NCBI GenBank assembly: GCA_029865845.1
Contig: JARXAM010000125.1
Coordinates: 1 to 41,716, forward strand
From: Rhodoferax sp.
GTDB taxonomy: Bacteria; Pseudomonadota; Gammaproteobacteria; Burkholderiales; Burkholderiaceae_C
Length of the DNA stretch: 41,716 bases
Reading direction: 5' to 3'
Shown here: piece by piece, positions 1 to 7,634 of the stretch
How positions within the stretch are numbered: the first letter of the stretch is position 1
Layout of the letters: every line of letters starts with the position of its first letter
The notes under the pieces: model-generated
Told to the model about the DNA's origin: nothing
The model's database searches: none
The model's input: the letters and a program-made list of their open reading frames with translations, nothing else
Program-made: the position numbers and the translations under genes

Positions 1-139
1 CCACCACAGACTGCTTGAACCCATTGGATATATTCCCCCTGCCGAAGCTGAAGAAAACTACTACCGGCAATTAGCCAGTCAGGCCGTCATCTCGGTCTGA
101 CTTAACCCAACGGGCCTCCACGAAACCCGGGGCGATTCA
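1..139 (+). mobile_element. Right end of an IS3-family insertion sequence
   Basis: This is the last 139 bases of an IS whose remainder lies left of the window. It contains the 3' end of the transposase gene and then a terminal inverted repeat. Read on the minus strand, the element begins at 139 with TGAATCGCCCCGGGTTTCG, which matches the TGAACCGCCCCGGGTT type of end I know from IS3-family elements. The IS end falls inside the reading frame of the primase gene that enters from the right, so the element interrupts that gene. The target-site duplication cannot be checked because the other IS end is outside the window. Confidence 0.8.
2..100 (+). CDS. IS3-family transposase (OrfB), C-terminal fragment
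   Basis: The frame starting at base 2 is open to a TGA at 98-100 and gives 32 residues, including EPIGYIPPAEAEENYY. That motif is characteristic of the C-terminus of IS3-family OrfB (DDE integrase-type) transposases. OrfB would catalyse strand transfer with a DDE catalytic triad, but the catalytic core lies outside the window. Only the tail is visible, so intactness cannot be judged. Confidence 0.8.
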   Translation, partial: HHRLLEPIGYIPPAEAEENYYRQLASQAVISV

Positions 140-1040
140 GATTGTTTGGGCTGTATCCGGCTAGCATCTGCACCAGTTGGGCGTCAGCCTTACTGTGGTC
201 GTCATGTCCGATGGCTGGCCAGTTGGCACAAAATAGGGCGTTGAATTTGAATCCGTTTGCCGCTTTTGTGGCACGTTGCAGAATGGTCTCATCGGTTTCC
301 ACTTCTGGTCCATCTGGAAGTGGTTGTGCTGCCCCTTGTTCCTCCGTCATTAGGCTCACCATCTTGCCAAGCATCTCCTGACGGTTCCTAATGGGCTTGT
401 CAATGTAGACATCTCCGGTGCAGATGATGAATCGCTCTTGCGAATAGACCTCCACGCCATCGCGGCGGCGCCCTTTGCCCACCTGACCTTCAAGCCAGAT
501 ATGCAGACCTTTTCCACTGCGCGAGCGCTCGGTGTAGCTGTCAGCGGCACAAACGATCTCTTGGAAGCGCTCTAACTGCTCTTGTGTTGTGTCTTCTTTC
601 ACATCCAAGTCAATGCATGTGAAAGGGTCGTTGGCTGACAGCACGTACCCGATATGCAACCCCTTCTCTGCGGCCACACTTGATACGGCATCAAAGCTGT
701 TCCATGTCCCCGGGTCGGAAACACTTCCGGCGCGGCCATCGGCGGCCAGTGGGCGCTTATCTGAACCAGCAAGGCACCATTGCGGACGCTCGCGCAATTC
801 TTGCGGGATACGTGCCCAACAGTCGGGCTGTAATGTGGCAGGAGGGGCCGCGACCGTGGGGTTGTCGTTGTGTTGGTATCGGTCACATGGTGCGCCTTGC
901 TGTGCGCGCAAATTGTCAAAGCTTTTTGGGGCTGCCTGACCTAAGCTTTGTACAGTTTCATTCAGGAGGCTGTTTTGGGTAGTCTCATTTGCGGGCAGGG
1001 GGGGCGCGCTCTCCGCCCGCTTTTCTTGATCTAAGCTCAT
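102..1040 (-). pseudogene. NrS-1-like primase/polymerase N-terminal part, truncated by the IS
   Basis: The product resembles the N-terminal primase-polymerase domain of phage NrS-1-type and plasmid or island replication proteins. Visible elements are a tryptophan-rich stretch ending in DPGTWNSFDAV, the block IGYVLSANDPFTCIDLD with acidic residues suited to metal binding, then SYTERSRSGKGLHIWLEG and a GRRRDGVEVYSQERFIICTG block. About 300 residues are native. The last 12 (from about base 140 down) are encoded by the IS3 end, so the C-terminal part, normally a helicase or helix-rich region, is cut off. The start at 1040 is preceded by AAGGACGAG, a usable ribosome site. The gene is the likely replication gene of the island, now disrupted. 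The family call is good; loss of function is inferred. Confidence 0.65.
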
Positions 1041-1151
1041 TACTCGTCCTTAACTTTTCCGCATCAGTTACAGCACCAAGCTGGAGCGGAAGCCGCCGCT
1101 TGAAACACGTTGCGAATTGATGGGTCAACGCATGTCCTGTGAATATTTTGT

Positions 1152-1388
1152 TCAGTAGGACTGAGTTCCTTGGCGGCTGGTGTTTGAGTGCGTATTCGCC
1201 AGAATCCAGGCCTCTATCTCCGTGTGCTCATATCGGACGAGTTTCCCGATCTTGATGAACTTTGGGCCTTTACCTTGCACCCGCCAGATCGGTAGGGTGC
1301 GATGGCTTATGCCAAGCCATTCGGCGGTCGAGTTGTTGTTGAGAAGTTTGCAAGCGGATGAGACCGCTTCAGACGTTGCTGTTGTCAT
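1152..1388 (-). CDS. AlpA/excisionase-like helix-turn-helix protein
   Basis: This 78-residue protein consists of one winged helix-turn-helix of the MerR-like/AlpA type. The order STAEWLGISHRTLPIWR, then GKGPKFIKIGKLVRYEH, then EIEAWI is typical of small DNA-binding proteins in integrative elements. These act as excisionases (recombination directionality factors) or as activators of the integrase. The start at 1388 is preceded by AGGAG at a normal distance. It lies upstream of the primase gene on the same strand, with a gap of about 110 bases, so the two may form one island operon. Whether it promotes excision or regulates transcription cannot be told from sequence. Confidence 0.75.
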   Translation of the reverse strand: MTTATSEAVSSACKLLNNNSTAEWLGISHRTLPIWRVQGKGPKFIKIGKLVRYEHTEIEAWILANTHSNTSRQGTQSY

Positions 1389-1698
1389 TGAGATGACTCC
1401 TGATTCGAAAGCTGGGCGGAATTCCTAATCCCACAGTTTTCATAACCGTGGTCACCATCGCCGCTCCGCCCCGGAGCTTTTTCGTTTGGCTTTTTACAGC
1501 CGCATCCATTCAATGTACGGACGTCCTTCTATAGCCTTGCGCTACAGATTCAGAAGCAGGTGAGTGCAATATATGTGTGTTTACCAAGCTATGCAAGCAC
1601 AAGTAAAAAAACACATCCAAAACGATTGTTCCGTTTTGTGTACGAGCGTTCACCGGGCTGTACCATGGCAGATAATTTTGTAAATAGCAGACGATTAA
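1389..1698. other. Intergenic region between divergent island genes
   Basis: This 310-base stretch separates the minus-strand HTH gene from the plus-strand GIY-YIG gene and should hold both promoters. The only clear structure is the terminator-like hairpin at 1463-1482. I see no convincing gene; the short frames here lack ribosome sites and coding bias. Confidence 0.5.
1463..1482 (+). terminator. Rho-independent terminator-like hairpin
   Basis: GCTCCG pairs with CGGAGC around a three-base CCC loop and is followed directly by TTTTT, then CGTTTGGCTTTTT. It faces the plus strand, but no plus-strand gene ends just upstream. It may be left over from a lost gene, or may shield the GIY-YIG gene from readthrough. 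Confidence 0.55.
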
Positions 1699-2391
1699 AT
1701 GACAGTCCAGTTCGAACCTACGAATTCCTTTTGCTACAACTTTTCGCGCTATCAGGTCTTGCCTGCAATCATCGCGATGCAGGAGTTGCAATCGGGACAG
1801 CCATTCCGGTTGGTGGAGTTAGTTAAGAAAATCACCGACTTACATTTGACCCCTGAGCAGCAAGCAACAATTTATCAAAGAGCGCAGACAGGCAAACCTG
1901 CTTCAGTGATAAACACAATCAAGTGGTATGTGCCCTTTATCGCAAAGAACACAAAGCAACTCACCCCGATGGGTGAAGGCATGTATCGATTGCCGGATGC
2001 GATCGATATTGAGGAAGTCGAGGCTCAAGCTGAAGATGAGGCTCTTGAGGATGACGTATCCGAGGCTTCTGTGTCCGAAGGCTACATTTACGCCTTTTCA
2101 TTTCCTGCGCTGATTAAGCCGCAAGGCGATTTCCCAATCAAAATCGGAATGACCGTGAATGATGTCCAGCAGCGAGTTGCTAGCCAATGCAAAGGGTCAG
2201 CAATTTTTGACAATCCCAAAGTTCTGGACAGCTGGAGAGTTAACCGTGTCGGCTTCGTAGAGTCTGCGATCCACAAAGTTCTGGCCGCTAGGGGTAAGTG
2301 GCGAGAAGGCGTGCCGGGGACCGAGTGGTTTGATACAACCGTCGGTGAGATAAAGGCAATCATTGACTTTACTGGTGCGCTTCACCGTTAG
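1699..2391 (+). CDS. GIY-YIG family protein, T5orf172/MUG113-type
   Basis: The 230-residue product has an N-terminal part (about 1-100) with a possible helical DNA-binding region and an acidic linker (about 103-125). Its C-terminal domain (about 128-225) matches the T5orf172 branch of the GIY-YIG superfamily: GYIYAFSFP as the GIY-like strand, FPIKIGMTVNDVQQR as the second motif with its arginine, then a conserved E in VESAIH and GTEWF near the end. GIY-YIG domains are Mg-dependent nucleases; the T5orf172 branch occurs in phages and islands, often without a proven substrate. It ends 4 bases into the convergent integrase gene. Alternative start: residue 27. The function within the island (defence, regulation or element processing) is unknown. 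Confidence 0.7.
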   Translation: MTVQFEPTNSFCYNFSRYQVLPAIIAMQELQSGQPFRLVELVKKITDLHLTPEQQATIYQRAQTGKPASVINTIKWYVPFIAKNTKQLTPMGEGMYRLPDAIDIEEVEAQAEDEALEDDVSEASVSEGYIYAFSFPALIKPQGDFPIKIGMTVNDVQQRVASQCKGSAIFDNPKVLDSWRVNRVGFVESAIHKVLAARGKWREGVPGTEWFDTTVGEIKAIIDFTGALHR

Positions 2392-3668
2392 ACCGTGTTT
2401 CCAAGCTCACCTTGCTTCACGATCCAAGAACTTATAGCCTCCATGGCTGGCATTAGCACAGCAGGGTCCGGATTGTTGGCATATGCCGCACCATGTACAT
2501 CTGATGCTAGGTGGTTAAGTAGCTGCCTGCGCTTGTCGGAATCGACACCAACAAGCTGAGCTACATCTTCAAAAGTACGACGAAGCGCATGCGGATGCAA
2601 ATGCGTGCCCGCCACCTTTGTCACGTGCCCAAACATTGCACGAGGGTCGCTAAGGTATCCTTTCTTGCCTCGTAACGCAGGGAATACGTGGTTGTTATCC
2701 TTGATGCGCTCTGCGTAGCGCCGTGACAGCAGGGTATGTAGCGCCTCGCTGATTGGAAATGTCACAGGATGGTGATTTTTTGTGATCGCTAAGTGGTAGG
2801 TCGGCAGCGTGCCTTTTAGGTTGACCCTGTCCCAAGTGAGTTGGCTAGCCTCTCCAACCCGGCAACCGGTCAACAGCATGAATGCAATTAGGTCGGCACT
2901 GACACATGTGGTTGTTATGTGGCGGTCACTATTGCTGTGTTCCACCAGGATGTTCCACACGGCGCCAACTTTGTCTTTCGGGATGCGTGTTGCTCGTGGC
3001 TTTTCCGGATTCCACTTAGCCATCCCGCCTTGCTTGAACATTTGCGCGACTGGGTTTATTGGCAATATGGGATAGGTGCCATCTGGCGCTGAATTCTTTT
3101 CACGTGCCCAATTCAGCAGTGCCCTTAGGTTTCTGAACGCGCCGTTGGCGGAAACAGGGGCAGTTTTTGAAAGATCGCGGAAGCGCTTGATACAAGCCTC
3201 ACGAGTGATGGTTGCGACAGGCTTATGTGCCCACTCAGAGAAAGTGGACTCGACACACTTCCGAATGTCAGCTTGGCTGGTGGGGCGGAGTGGACCATGC
3301 TTGGTGCGTTTGTTTGCAAGGTAGTCCTCCATAACGTCTGTGAGCGTTTCAGCTTGGGCAGCTAAGCTTTTCTTTGCTGTTTGTGGGTCTATGCCATCCA
3401 TCATTTCCAGCAACTTTTCCATCGCCCGTTTACGTGCCTCGTCACAAGTAAGAACGCCATGAGGTCCGAGGGTGAAGCGGCGAGTTTTGCCGTGGACTGG
3501 GCGTTGCACGATGTAGCTGCGAACCCCACTTGCCGTAACACGGACGCCGAAGCCCTTTGTTTCCGAATCCCAGTACAAAGCTTGGTCCTTGTTCCCATCG
3601 GGTAGTGGCAGTGCTTCCACCTTCGCTTTTGTTAGCTTGATTGCTGGAGTCTTGCGGACTATTGGCAT
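2388..3668 (-). CDS. int: Tyrosine-recombinase integrase (P4-like)
   Basis: This 426-residue site-specific integrase would carry out insertion and excision of the island. An N-terminal arm-binding domain of the DUF4102 type (about 10-95, including LYWDSETKGFGVRVTASG) is followed by a SAM-like core-binding domain (about 115-205) and the catalytic domain. Catalytic residues are visible: Arg in TGCRVGEASQLTW, HALRR, the second His in LLNHLASDV, and the Tyr nucleophile in GAAYANN. The frame is open up to 3872, but the start at 3668 (MPIVRKTP) is preferred because AGGAAA lies just upstream and it fits where the family domain begins. The tRNA-derived att candidate at 3904-3948 lies about 240 bases behind its start, as expected for an integrase at the element edge. 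Confidence 0.88.
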   Translation of the reverse strand: MPIVRKTPAIKLTKAKVEALPLPDGNKDQALYWDSETKGFGVRVTASGVRSYIVQRPVHGKTRRFTLGPHGVLTCDEARKRAMEKLLEMMDGIDPQTAKKSLAAQAETLTDVMEDYLANKRTKHGPLRPTSQADIRKCVESTFSEWAHKPVATITREACIKRFRDLSKTAPVSANGAFRNLRALLNWAREKNSAPDGTYPILPINPVAQMFKQGGMAKWNPEKPRATRIPKDKVGAVWNILVEHSNSDRHITTTCVSADLIAFMLLTGCRVGEASQLTWDRVNLKGTLPTYHLAITKNHHPVTFPISEALHTLLSRRYAERIKDNNHVFPALRGKKGYLSDPRAMFGHVTKVAGTHLHPHALRRTFEDVAQLVGVDSDKRRQLLNHLASDVHGAAYANNPDPAVLMPAMEAISSWIVKQGELGNTV

Positions 3669-4053
3669 GTTGTCATTTCCTATTCGACTATGTGATTCTG
3701 ACCAGCGGGCGGAATTGTTAGAGCAGTAGCCGTCCGCACTTTTCCAAGGGTTCAGAGAAGGCCGTGTAATGCAAAAGTAACAAGTGCAGATAAATTTGCG
3801 TGCACGCACATAGTACGAAAAAATGCCGTAAGTTATTGATTTATATGTATTTGTGATGTTACAAAAGTCCATGCAAATGGTCGTAAATCACCAACACAGC
3901 TAACTCATAATCCTTTGGTCGAGTGTTCAAGTCACTCACGCCCTACCACTTTATTCAAGCTGCGCATCGGTTTGCTGCTGCAACAAAAGTAGCAAGCACT
4001 GCTTGCACACCGCCTACACACTTTTTGCCCCGTCACGCAAATGAAACTACAGT
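3669..4053. other. Divergent integrase promoter region with att site
   Basis: These 385 bases lie between the two divergent integrase genes. They contain AT-rich stretches suited to promoters and integrase arm sites (about 3770-3860), the tRNA-derived segment at 3904-3948, and GC-poor repeats such as the GCAAGCA runs near 3990. No protein gene is supported. Confidence 0.5.
3904..3948 (+). other. 3' half of a CAU-anticodon tRNA gene, probable att site
   Basis: The 45 bases read exactly as the 3' half of a tRNA. They give anticodon loop CTCATAA (anticodon CAT), five stem bases TCCTT, variable loop TGGTC, T-stem GAGTG, T-loop TTCAAGT, T-stem CACTC, acceptor strand ACGCCCT, discriminator A and an encoded CCA. 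The bases to the left (GCTAA) do not pair with TCCTT, so the 5' half is missing and this is not a working gene. The TTGGTC..TTCAAGT pattern resembles tRNA-Ile2 (CAU) as well as tRNA-Met. Tyrosine integrases commonly use tRNA 3' halves starting at the anticodon loop as attachment cores. The orientation implies element DNA to the left and an intact tRNA copy beyond the left edge. Confidence 0.75.
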
Positions 4054-4059
4054 GTGTGC

Positions 4060-4524
4060 ATGGCGGAAAAAATAGACACGACACACGTATTGATGGACAG
4101 AACGCTTGTGCTTTACAGGCGCGAGCACAGCGGCGTGTGGCAGTGTCGTTACAAAGTTGGTGAAGTTTGGCAACGTGCCACAACGAAAGAACGCGACTTT
4201 GAGAAGGCGATAGAACGCGCCAAGCACTTGATGATTGCTGCTGAGGTCCGCAAGGTGCAAAACCTTCCATTTGTTACACGAGGGTTTAGAGACGTTGTCA
4301 AGCTTGCAGTGCAGCGCTTGAAAGACGAAATTGCGAGCGGCAATGGCAAGTTCATCTACAGCGACTACATCCGCGTCATCAACGACGTGTGTATCCCGTA
4401 CTTAGGCAATCGCAACGTTGCGAAGATTGACTACGAGGTGTTGGCTGAGTTTGACGACTGGCGCACGCTGATGATGGGTAAACCTCCCACAAAAAGCACA
4501 TTGATGACACAAAACGCACATTGA
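4060..4524 (+). pseudogene. Second integrase, N-terminal part (split by tandem duplication)
   Basis: The 154 residues cover the N-terminal and core-binding (SAM-like) part of a phage-type tyrosine recombinase, with RYKVGEVWQRATTKERD near the start and the helical core ending VLAEFDDWRTLMMG. The frame closes at TGA 4522-4524 because of a perfect 20-base tandem duplication (4497-4516 and 4517-4536). Removing one copy joins STLMTQN directly to VALNRV of the downstream frame and restores one protein of about 446 residues. ATG 4060 is preferred over the GTG at 4054. The catalytic domain is absent from this half. Confidence 0.75.
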
Positions 4525-4536
4525 TGACACAAAACG
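4497..4536 (+). repeat. Perfect 20-bp tandem duplication inside the integrase gene
   Basis: Two identical 20-base units beginning CACATTGATGACAC lie head to tail at 4497-4516 and 4517-4536. Twenty is not a multiple of three, so the extra copy shifts the frame and splits the integrase gene. The exact identity suggests a recent or unstable event that could revert by slipped-strand mispairing or recombination. Confidence 0.95.
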
Positions 4537-5420
4537 TAGCGTTGAACAGAGTGATTGACGAAGCAGTAATACGTGGTTTTCTTGTTCAAGCAAATAAGCC
4601 CGTTCTCAAAGAAAAAGGCAAAAAGAGCGAGCGACATGCTGACTTTTCAGCCACAGAACTTAAGGCGTTGCTGAATAGCTTTGATGATTGGATTGAGCGT
4701 GGACGCGATGAAGACAGTAAAGAGTTACGTGCACTGATGCGTGACTACGTGCATGCACTTGTTGACACTGGCGCAAGACCTGACGACGAGTCACTGAACA
4801 TGAAATGGAAGCAGGTCAAAGTCAGTATCAAGCCGCGTGTTGCTGAGGATGGTGTTGATGAGCATGGCGAGTTGATTGAAATGCACGACTTGGGCTTGAG
4901 TTGTGAGTTGACGGTAACGGGTAAAACAGGTTCACCCACCATGCTGGGAATGGAGCGCACAGTACGTGCCATGCAGCGCATAGCGCAGCGTAATTACAAA
5001 GCGGTGGGTACAGTACCAGAGCCGTTAAAGCACGTCGCAACGTCCAAAAACAATGACTACGTGTTTCGAACCAAAGCTAAAGCCAAACCAACTAGTATTC
5101 AAAAGTTGTTTGGCAGCTATTTGGAAGAACACAACCTGCTCGTTGACCCCAAAACAGAGCGTAACCGCGTGTTTTGCAGCTTGCGACATACATACGCAAC
5201 GCTGATGCTGACGAACGATGGTGTGCCAATTCATGCGCACGCAAAGCAAATGGGAACTAGCGTGCTAATGATTGAGCGCCACTACAGCCACTTGAAAGTA
5301 GTGCAGGCTATTGATCAACTGCGCGGTGAAGAGACACGGAAGCTTCTAAAAGCAGGGGGCGCGATAGACACCTTGTACGTGGCAAAGCCAGAGCAGCGTA
5401 GCAAAGCCAGTCAAAGTTAA
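4524..5420 (+). pseudogene. Second integrase, catalytic part (split gene)
   Basis: These 298 residues are the catalytic domain of a tyrosine recombinase. Visible are the first Arg in DTGARPDDESLNMKW, the second box CSLRHTYATLML (Cys where many relatives have His), and KQMGTSVLMIERHYSHL with the Tyr nucleophile near the end. That last block is typical of one phage-integrase subfamily. The frame could restart at ATG 4524, which overlaps the TGA of the N-terminal half as TGATG. Separate translation of the catalytic half by reinitiation is therefore possible, but recombinase activity without the core-binding domain is unlikely. Which att site it used is not known; the tRNA-derived segment lies about 110 bases upstream of the N-terminal half. 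Confidence 0.75.
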
Positions 5421-5572
5421 GTCAAAGCATCTACTTGGACTCCATCGCAGCATACCTGTGAACGAGCGTACTGCTAAAGCTCCAGTATTATTGGAAATGA
5501 GCGACCCCTATTTTTAATGGCAACGTTGCTCAATAGCTAAACGACACCACAACCAATATTTTGGGAGGATTA

Positions 5573-6343
5573 ATGAGAAAGTCTTTGTCTAAACTTTTAG
5601 CGCCAATTTTGTTGATGGTTGCATGCGCAGTACATGCCCAAAACGTTGAATTGGAAGATGTGCAAGGTCAGCAGTTTCAAAAAAACTATCCAATTGGAGA
5701 TGGTAGCAACGTTACATACAACATACCTCTGCCAGAGGGAGAGTGGGTTGTGGTAAGGGGTAATACATACACAACAAATAACACTAGTGCGAAAATGAAG
5801 GAAATGTTCCTTGCAACGAGTGATAAACAAAAATTGAATGCCTTTATGTACATTAGGGCGAAAGTTGATGGCACTTCAGCGCGATGGCTTGATGAGCCGT
5901 GTAAAGGTGAAGACTTCCTTTATAGGAACGACTATGGTATGAAGTTATGGGATCAGCGTTGCCTAACCATTAGGCAGTCGACCTTTATGCAAAACTCTGA
6001 TAATAAAGTACAACAAATCGCGCGCGAGTTTTTTGCAAAACAGGGTATAAAGTATGATGTTGATGCAATAAGTGTAAGATTTATGACTTATACCCGTGGG
6101 GGAAAGTACTTATTCGTTGATATTGCAACATTTCCATCAAACTATGGGCTGACTGCACCTACTTCAGCCTCTCCTGTAACCAGTGCATGGCATCGCGTTA
6201 ATTATGGAGCAGATCCTCAAAAAGCTCGTTTTGTAAAAGAGTTGGCTGAGTGGGCTGAAAAATATTCAGAAGTGATATATAAAAGTTTTGAACAAGAGAA
6301 GCGCCAAAATGTAGAAATACCTGCATTTGGCTGGAAGCAGTAA
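5573..6343 (+). CDS. Secreted protein of unknown function
   Basis: The 256-residue product starts with a clear Sec signal peptide (MRKSLSKLLAPILLMVACAVHA, given here as MRKSLSKLL..VHA), with cleavage probably after AHA-like residues 22-23. The strong site GGGAGG 6 bases upstream supports the start at 5573. The mature part is soluble and rich in aromatic residues, with WVVVRGNTY near the N-terminus and two Cys (in DEPCKGED and DQRCLTI) that could form a disulfide. I do not recognise a family. It stands alone between the broken integrase and a terminator, and its AT-rich composition matches the island. It is probably a periplasmic or outer cargo protein of the island; no function is proposed. 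Confidence 0.7.
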   Translation: MRKSLSKLLAPILLMVACAVHAQNVELEDVQGQQFQKNYPIGDGSNVTYNIPLPEGEWVVVRGNTYTTNNTSAKMKEMFLATSDKQKLNAFMYIRAKVDGTSARWLDEPCKGEDFLYRNDYGMKLWDQRCLTIRQSTFMQNSDNKVQQIAREFFAKQGIKYDVDAISVRFMTYTRGGKYLFVDIATFPSNYGLTAPTSASPVTSAWHRVNYGADPQKARFVKELAEWAEKYSEVIYKSFEQEKRQNVEIPAFGWKQ

Positions 6344-6394
6344 GCTGTAATGATCGTGCACACTGTGATACAGATGTGCTGGGTTTCCCTAAGT

Positions 6395-6428
6395 AAAAAG
6401 CTCACTGTGTAACGAGTGGGCTTTTTTT
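6395..6428 (+). terminator. Rho-independent terminator after the secreted-protein gene
   Basis: AAAAAGCTCACT pairs with AGTGGGCTTTTTTT across an eight-base loop, about 50 bases after the stop codon of the secreted-protein gene. The A-run and T-run make it usable in both directions. Confidence 0.8.
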
Positions 6429-6447
6429 ATGTCGTCTAAAACGACAG

Positions 6448-6657
6448 TTATGAGCTGACTACGCTCTTGCGTCGCTGTACTGTTAAAACGACTTGAATGA
6501 TGGCATTCACTATGTCGCGTGCAGAGCCATTACAGGGAGTGATTAACTTAATCAACGTTTCGTCTGCAAGCTTGTTCAATCCTGCATCTGCCAGTATCTG
6601 TCGTGCCAGTCGCAACCACTTGGCAGCGGCTGCAGCATTGAAAAAGAAATAGATTAA
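6448..6657 (-). pseudogene. Possible remnant of an unrecognised gene
   Basis: A minus-strand frame without an ATG reads KWLRLARQILADAGLNKLAD and then a helical, hydrophobic stretch ending VQRRKSVVSS before a TAA at 6448-6450. An in-frame TGA lies just upstream of the first usable codon, so at most a fragment remains. The amphipathic composition is coding-like, but there is no family match. Low confidence. Confidence 0.25.
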
Positions 6658-6667
6658 TGGTCAATAA

Positions 6668-7071
6668 AGGAAGCTTGAGCAATCTTCAAAGGATCCTCTT
6701 TCTGATGCATTTGAAGTTTTCGATGTGTATCTATCTCAAGTAGTGCGTAATTTAGATTTTAAAGTTGCTAGAGATAAGTTTTGGAGCCTTTTTTGTTTAA
6801 AAGTAAGGTATTTAAAGAGCATGAGCATGTATTGCTTATTTCAGAATAAATATCTAGTGAATTTCTTGAGGTAGAAGATGTTGCTGGACGTTTACCCAGA
6901 TATGTTCTTTCTGAATATTTTGAATGGATGCTGCGGTACAAGCTTTTTGTAAATGCATATAGAGAGTGGCAGCAAAAGAGTACTGCGGCGATAGGTAGCG
7001 GAAAAATCATTCACTCATCTGAGCCATTTACGCGTGGTGAAGAAGATTTGACGACACTAGACTCAGTTTAA
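6668..7071 (+). pseudogene. Frameshifted remnant of an unrecognised island gene
   Basis: Reading from 6668 gives a coding-like stretch (DPLSDAFEVFDVYLSQVV, then RNLDFKVARDKFWSLF). It continues in another frame after the T-run near 6788-6798 (FKEHEHVLLISE), meets an in-frame TAA at 6847-6849, and then runs on as VEDVAGRLPRYVLSEYF and FVNAYREWQQKS to a TAA at 7069-7071. One frameshift plus one stop in an otherwise protein-like sequence indicates a decayed gene. No family is recognised. Confidence 0.35.
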
Positions 7072-7087
7072 ATGGCGTCTGATCCAT

Positions 7088-7489
7088 ATGGGGAGTCGCT
7101 CTTGGTTCCGGGCAGAGATTTCACTAGCGAGTTTTTTACGCACTGAAAAGTTAAAGAAGGATAAGGTCGAGATTGAAAGAGCGAAAAAGTTTGAGTTGAA
7201 TCGAAAGGCGACCAATAGTGCGATCGACAAGATTCAAGCCCATTTAGTGAAAATACTTCTCTCCGGTGGGGCCGTAGCCACTTCTAAAGAAGTTATCAAT
7301 CACTTGGGTAGTGAGTTAGAAGTTGACAAGAAGTTCGTGCAGCAATTACTTCGAAGAAAATCCGACGGTACACCTCGCGCAGTTTTAGTTAGAAATGGTT
7401 TTGCTTCAATTAACCCACGTCTAGACTTGCAAGATCTTGCTGACTATCCACTTAACCAAGGTGTTTACCGAGAATTCTTATGCCTGTAG
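7088..7489 (+). CDS. Hypothetical protein, possibly a gene fragment
   Basis: The frame gives 133 residues. The stretch from about residue 20 on looks like a real protein: a charged helix (KLKKDKVEIERAKKFELNRK), then KIQAHLVKILLSGGAVATSK, then a possible winged-helix-like segment (KEVINHLGSELEVDKKFVQQLL). The first 20 residues look unlike the rest. A neighbouring frame upstream (DPYGESLLVPGRDFTSEFF) reads more naturally, which suggests a frameshift near 7140. No ribosome site precedes 7088. I do not recognise the family. It may be the 3' end of the same decayed gene or operon as 6668-7071. Confidence 0.4.
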   Translation: MGSRSWFRAEISLASFLRTEKLKKDKVEIERAKKFELNRKATNSAIDKIQAHLVKILLSGGAVATSKEVINHLGSELEVDKKFVQQLLRRKSDGTPRAVLVRNGFASINPRLDLQDLADYPLNQGVYREFLCL

Positions 7490-7563
7490 GGTCGAGCGAA
7501 CCGCTCCTGTGTGTTGATTCAGCAACCAACGAACAGGTCTCTCACAGGTCCAGTTCAAAAAGC

Positions 7564-7600
7564 AAAAAGCCTGTGCGTCTCACGACCTACAGGCTTTTTT
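7564..7600. terminator. Strong bidirectional terminator at the island edge
   Basis: AAAAAGCCTGT pairs with ACAGGCTTTTTT around a 14-base loop. The A-run and T-run allow termination in both directions, fitting its place between the plus-strand island gene (stop 7489) and the minus-strand SPOR gene (stop 7635). Base composition changes from AT-rich to GC-rich here, so it also marks the approximate island/core boundary. Confidence 0.85.
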
Positions 7601-7634
7601 CATTCCGCGCTGATCTACTAAGCGCATCAGAACT

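Larger units (their letters stand above)
6429..7087. other. Gene-poor stretch with decayed coding remnants
   Basis: No intact gene is visible in about 660 bases. Two weak coding remnants are listed separately: one on the minus strand (6448-6657) and one on the plus strand (6668-7071). The rest is AT-rich with no other structure that I can support. Confidence 0.5.
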
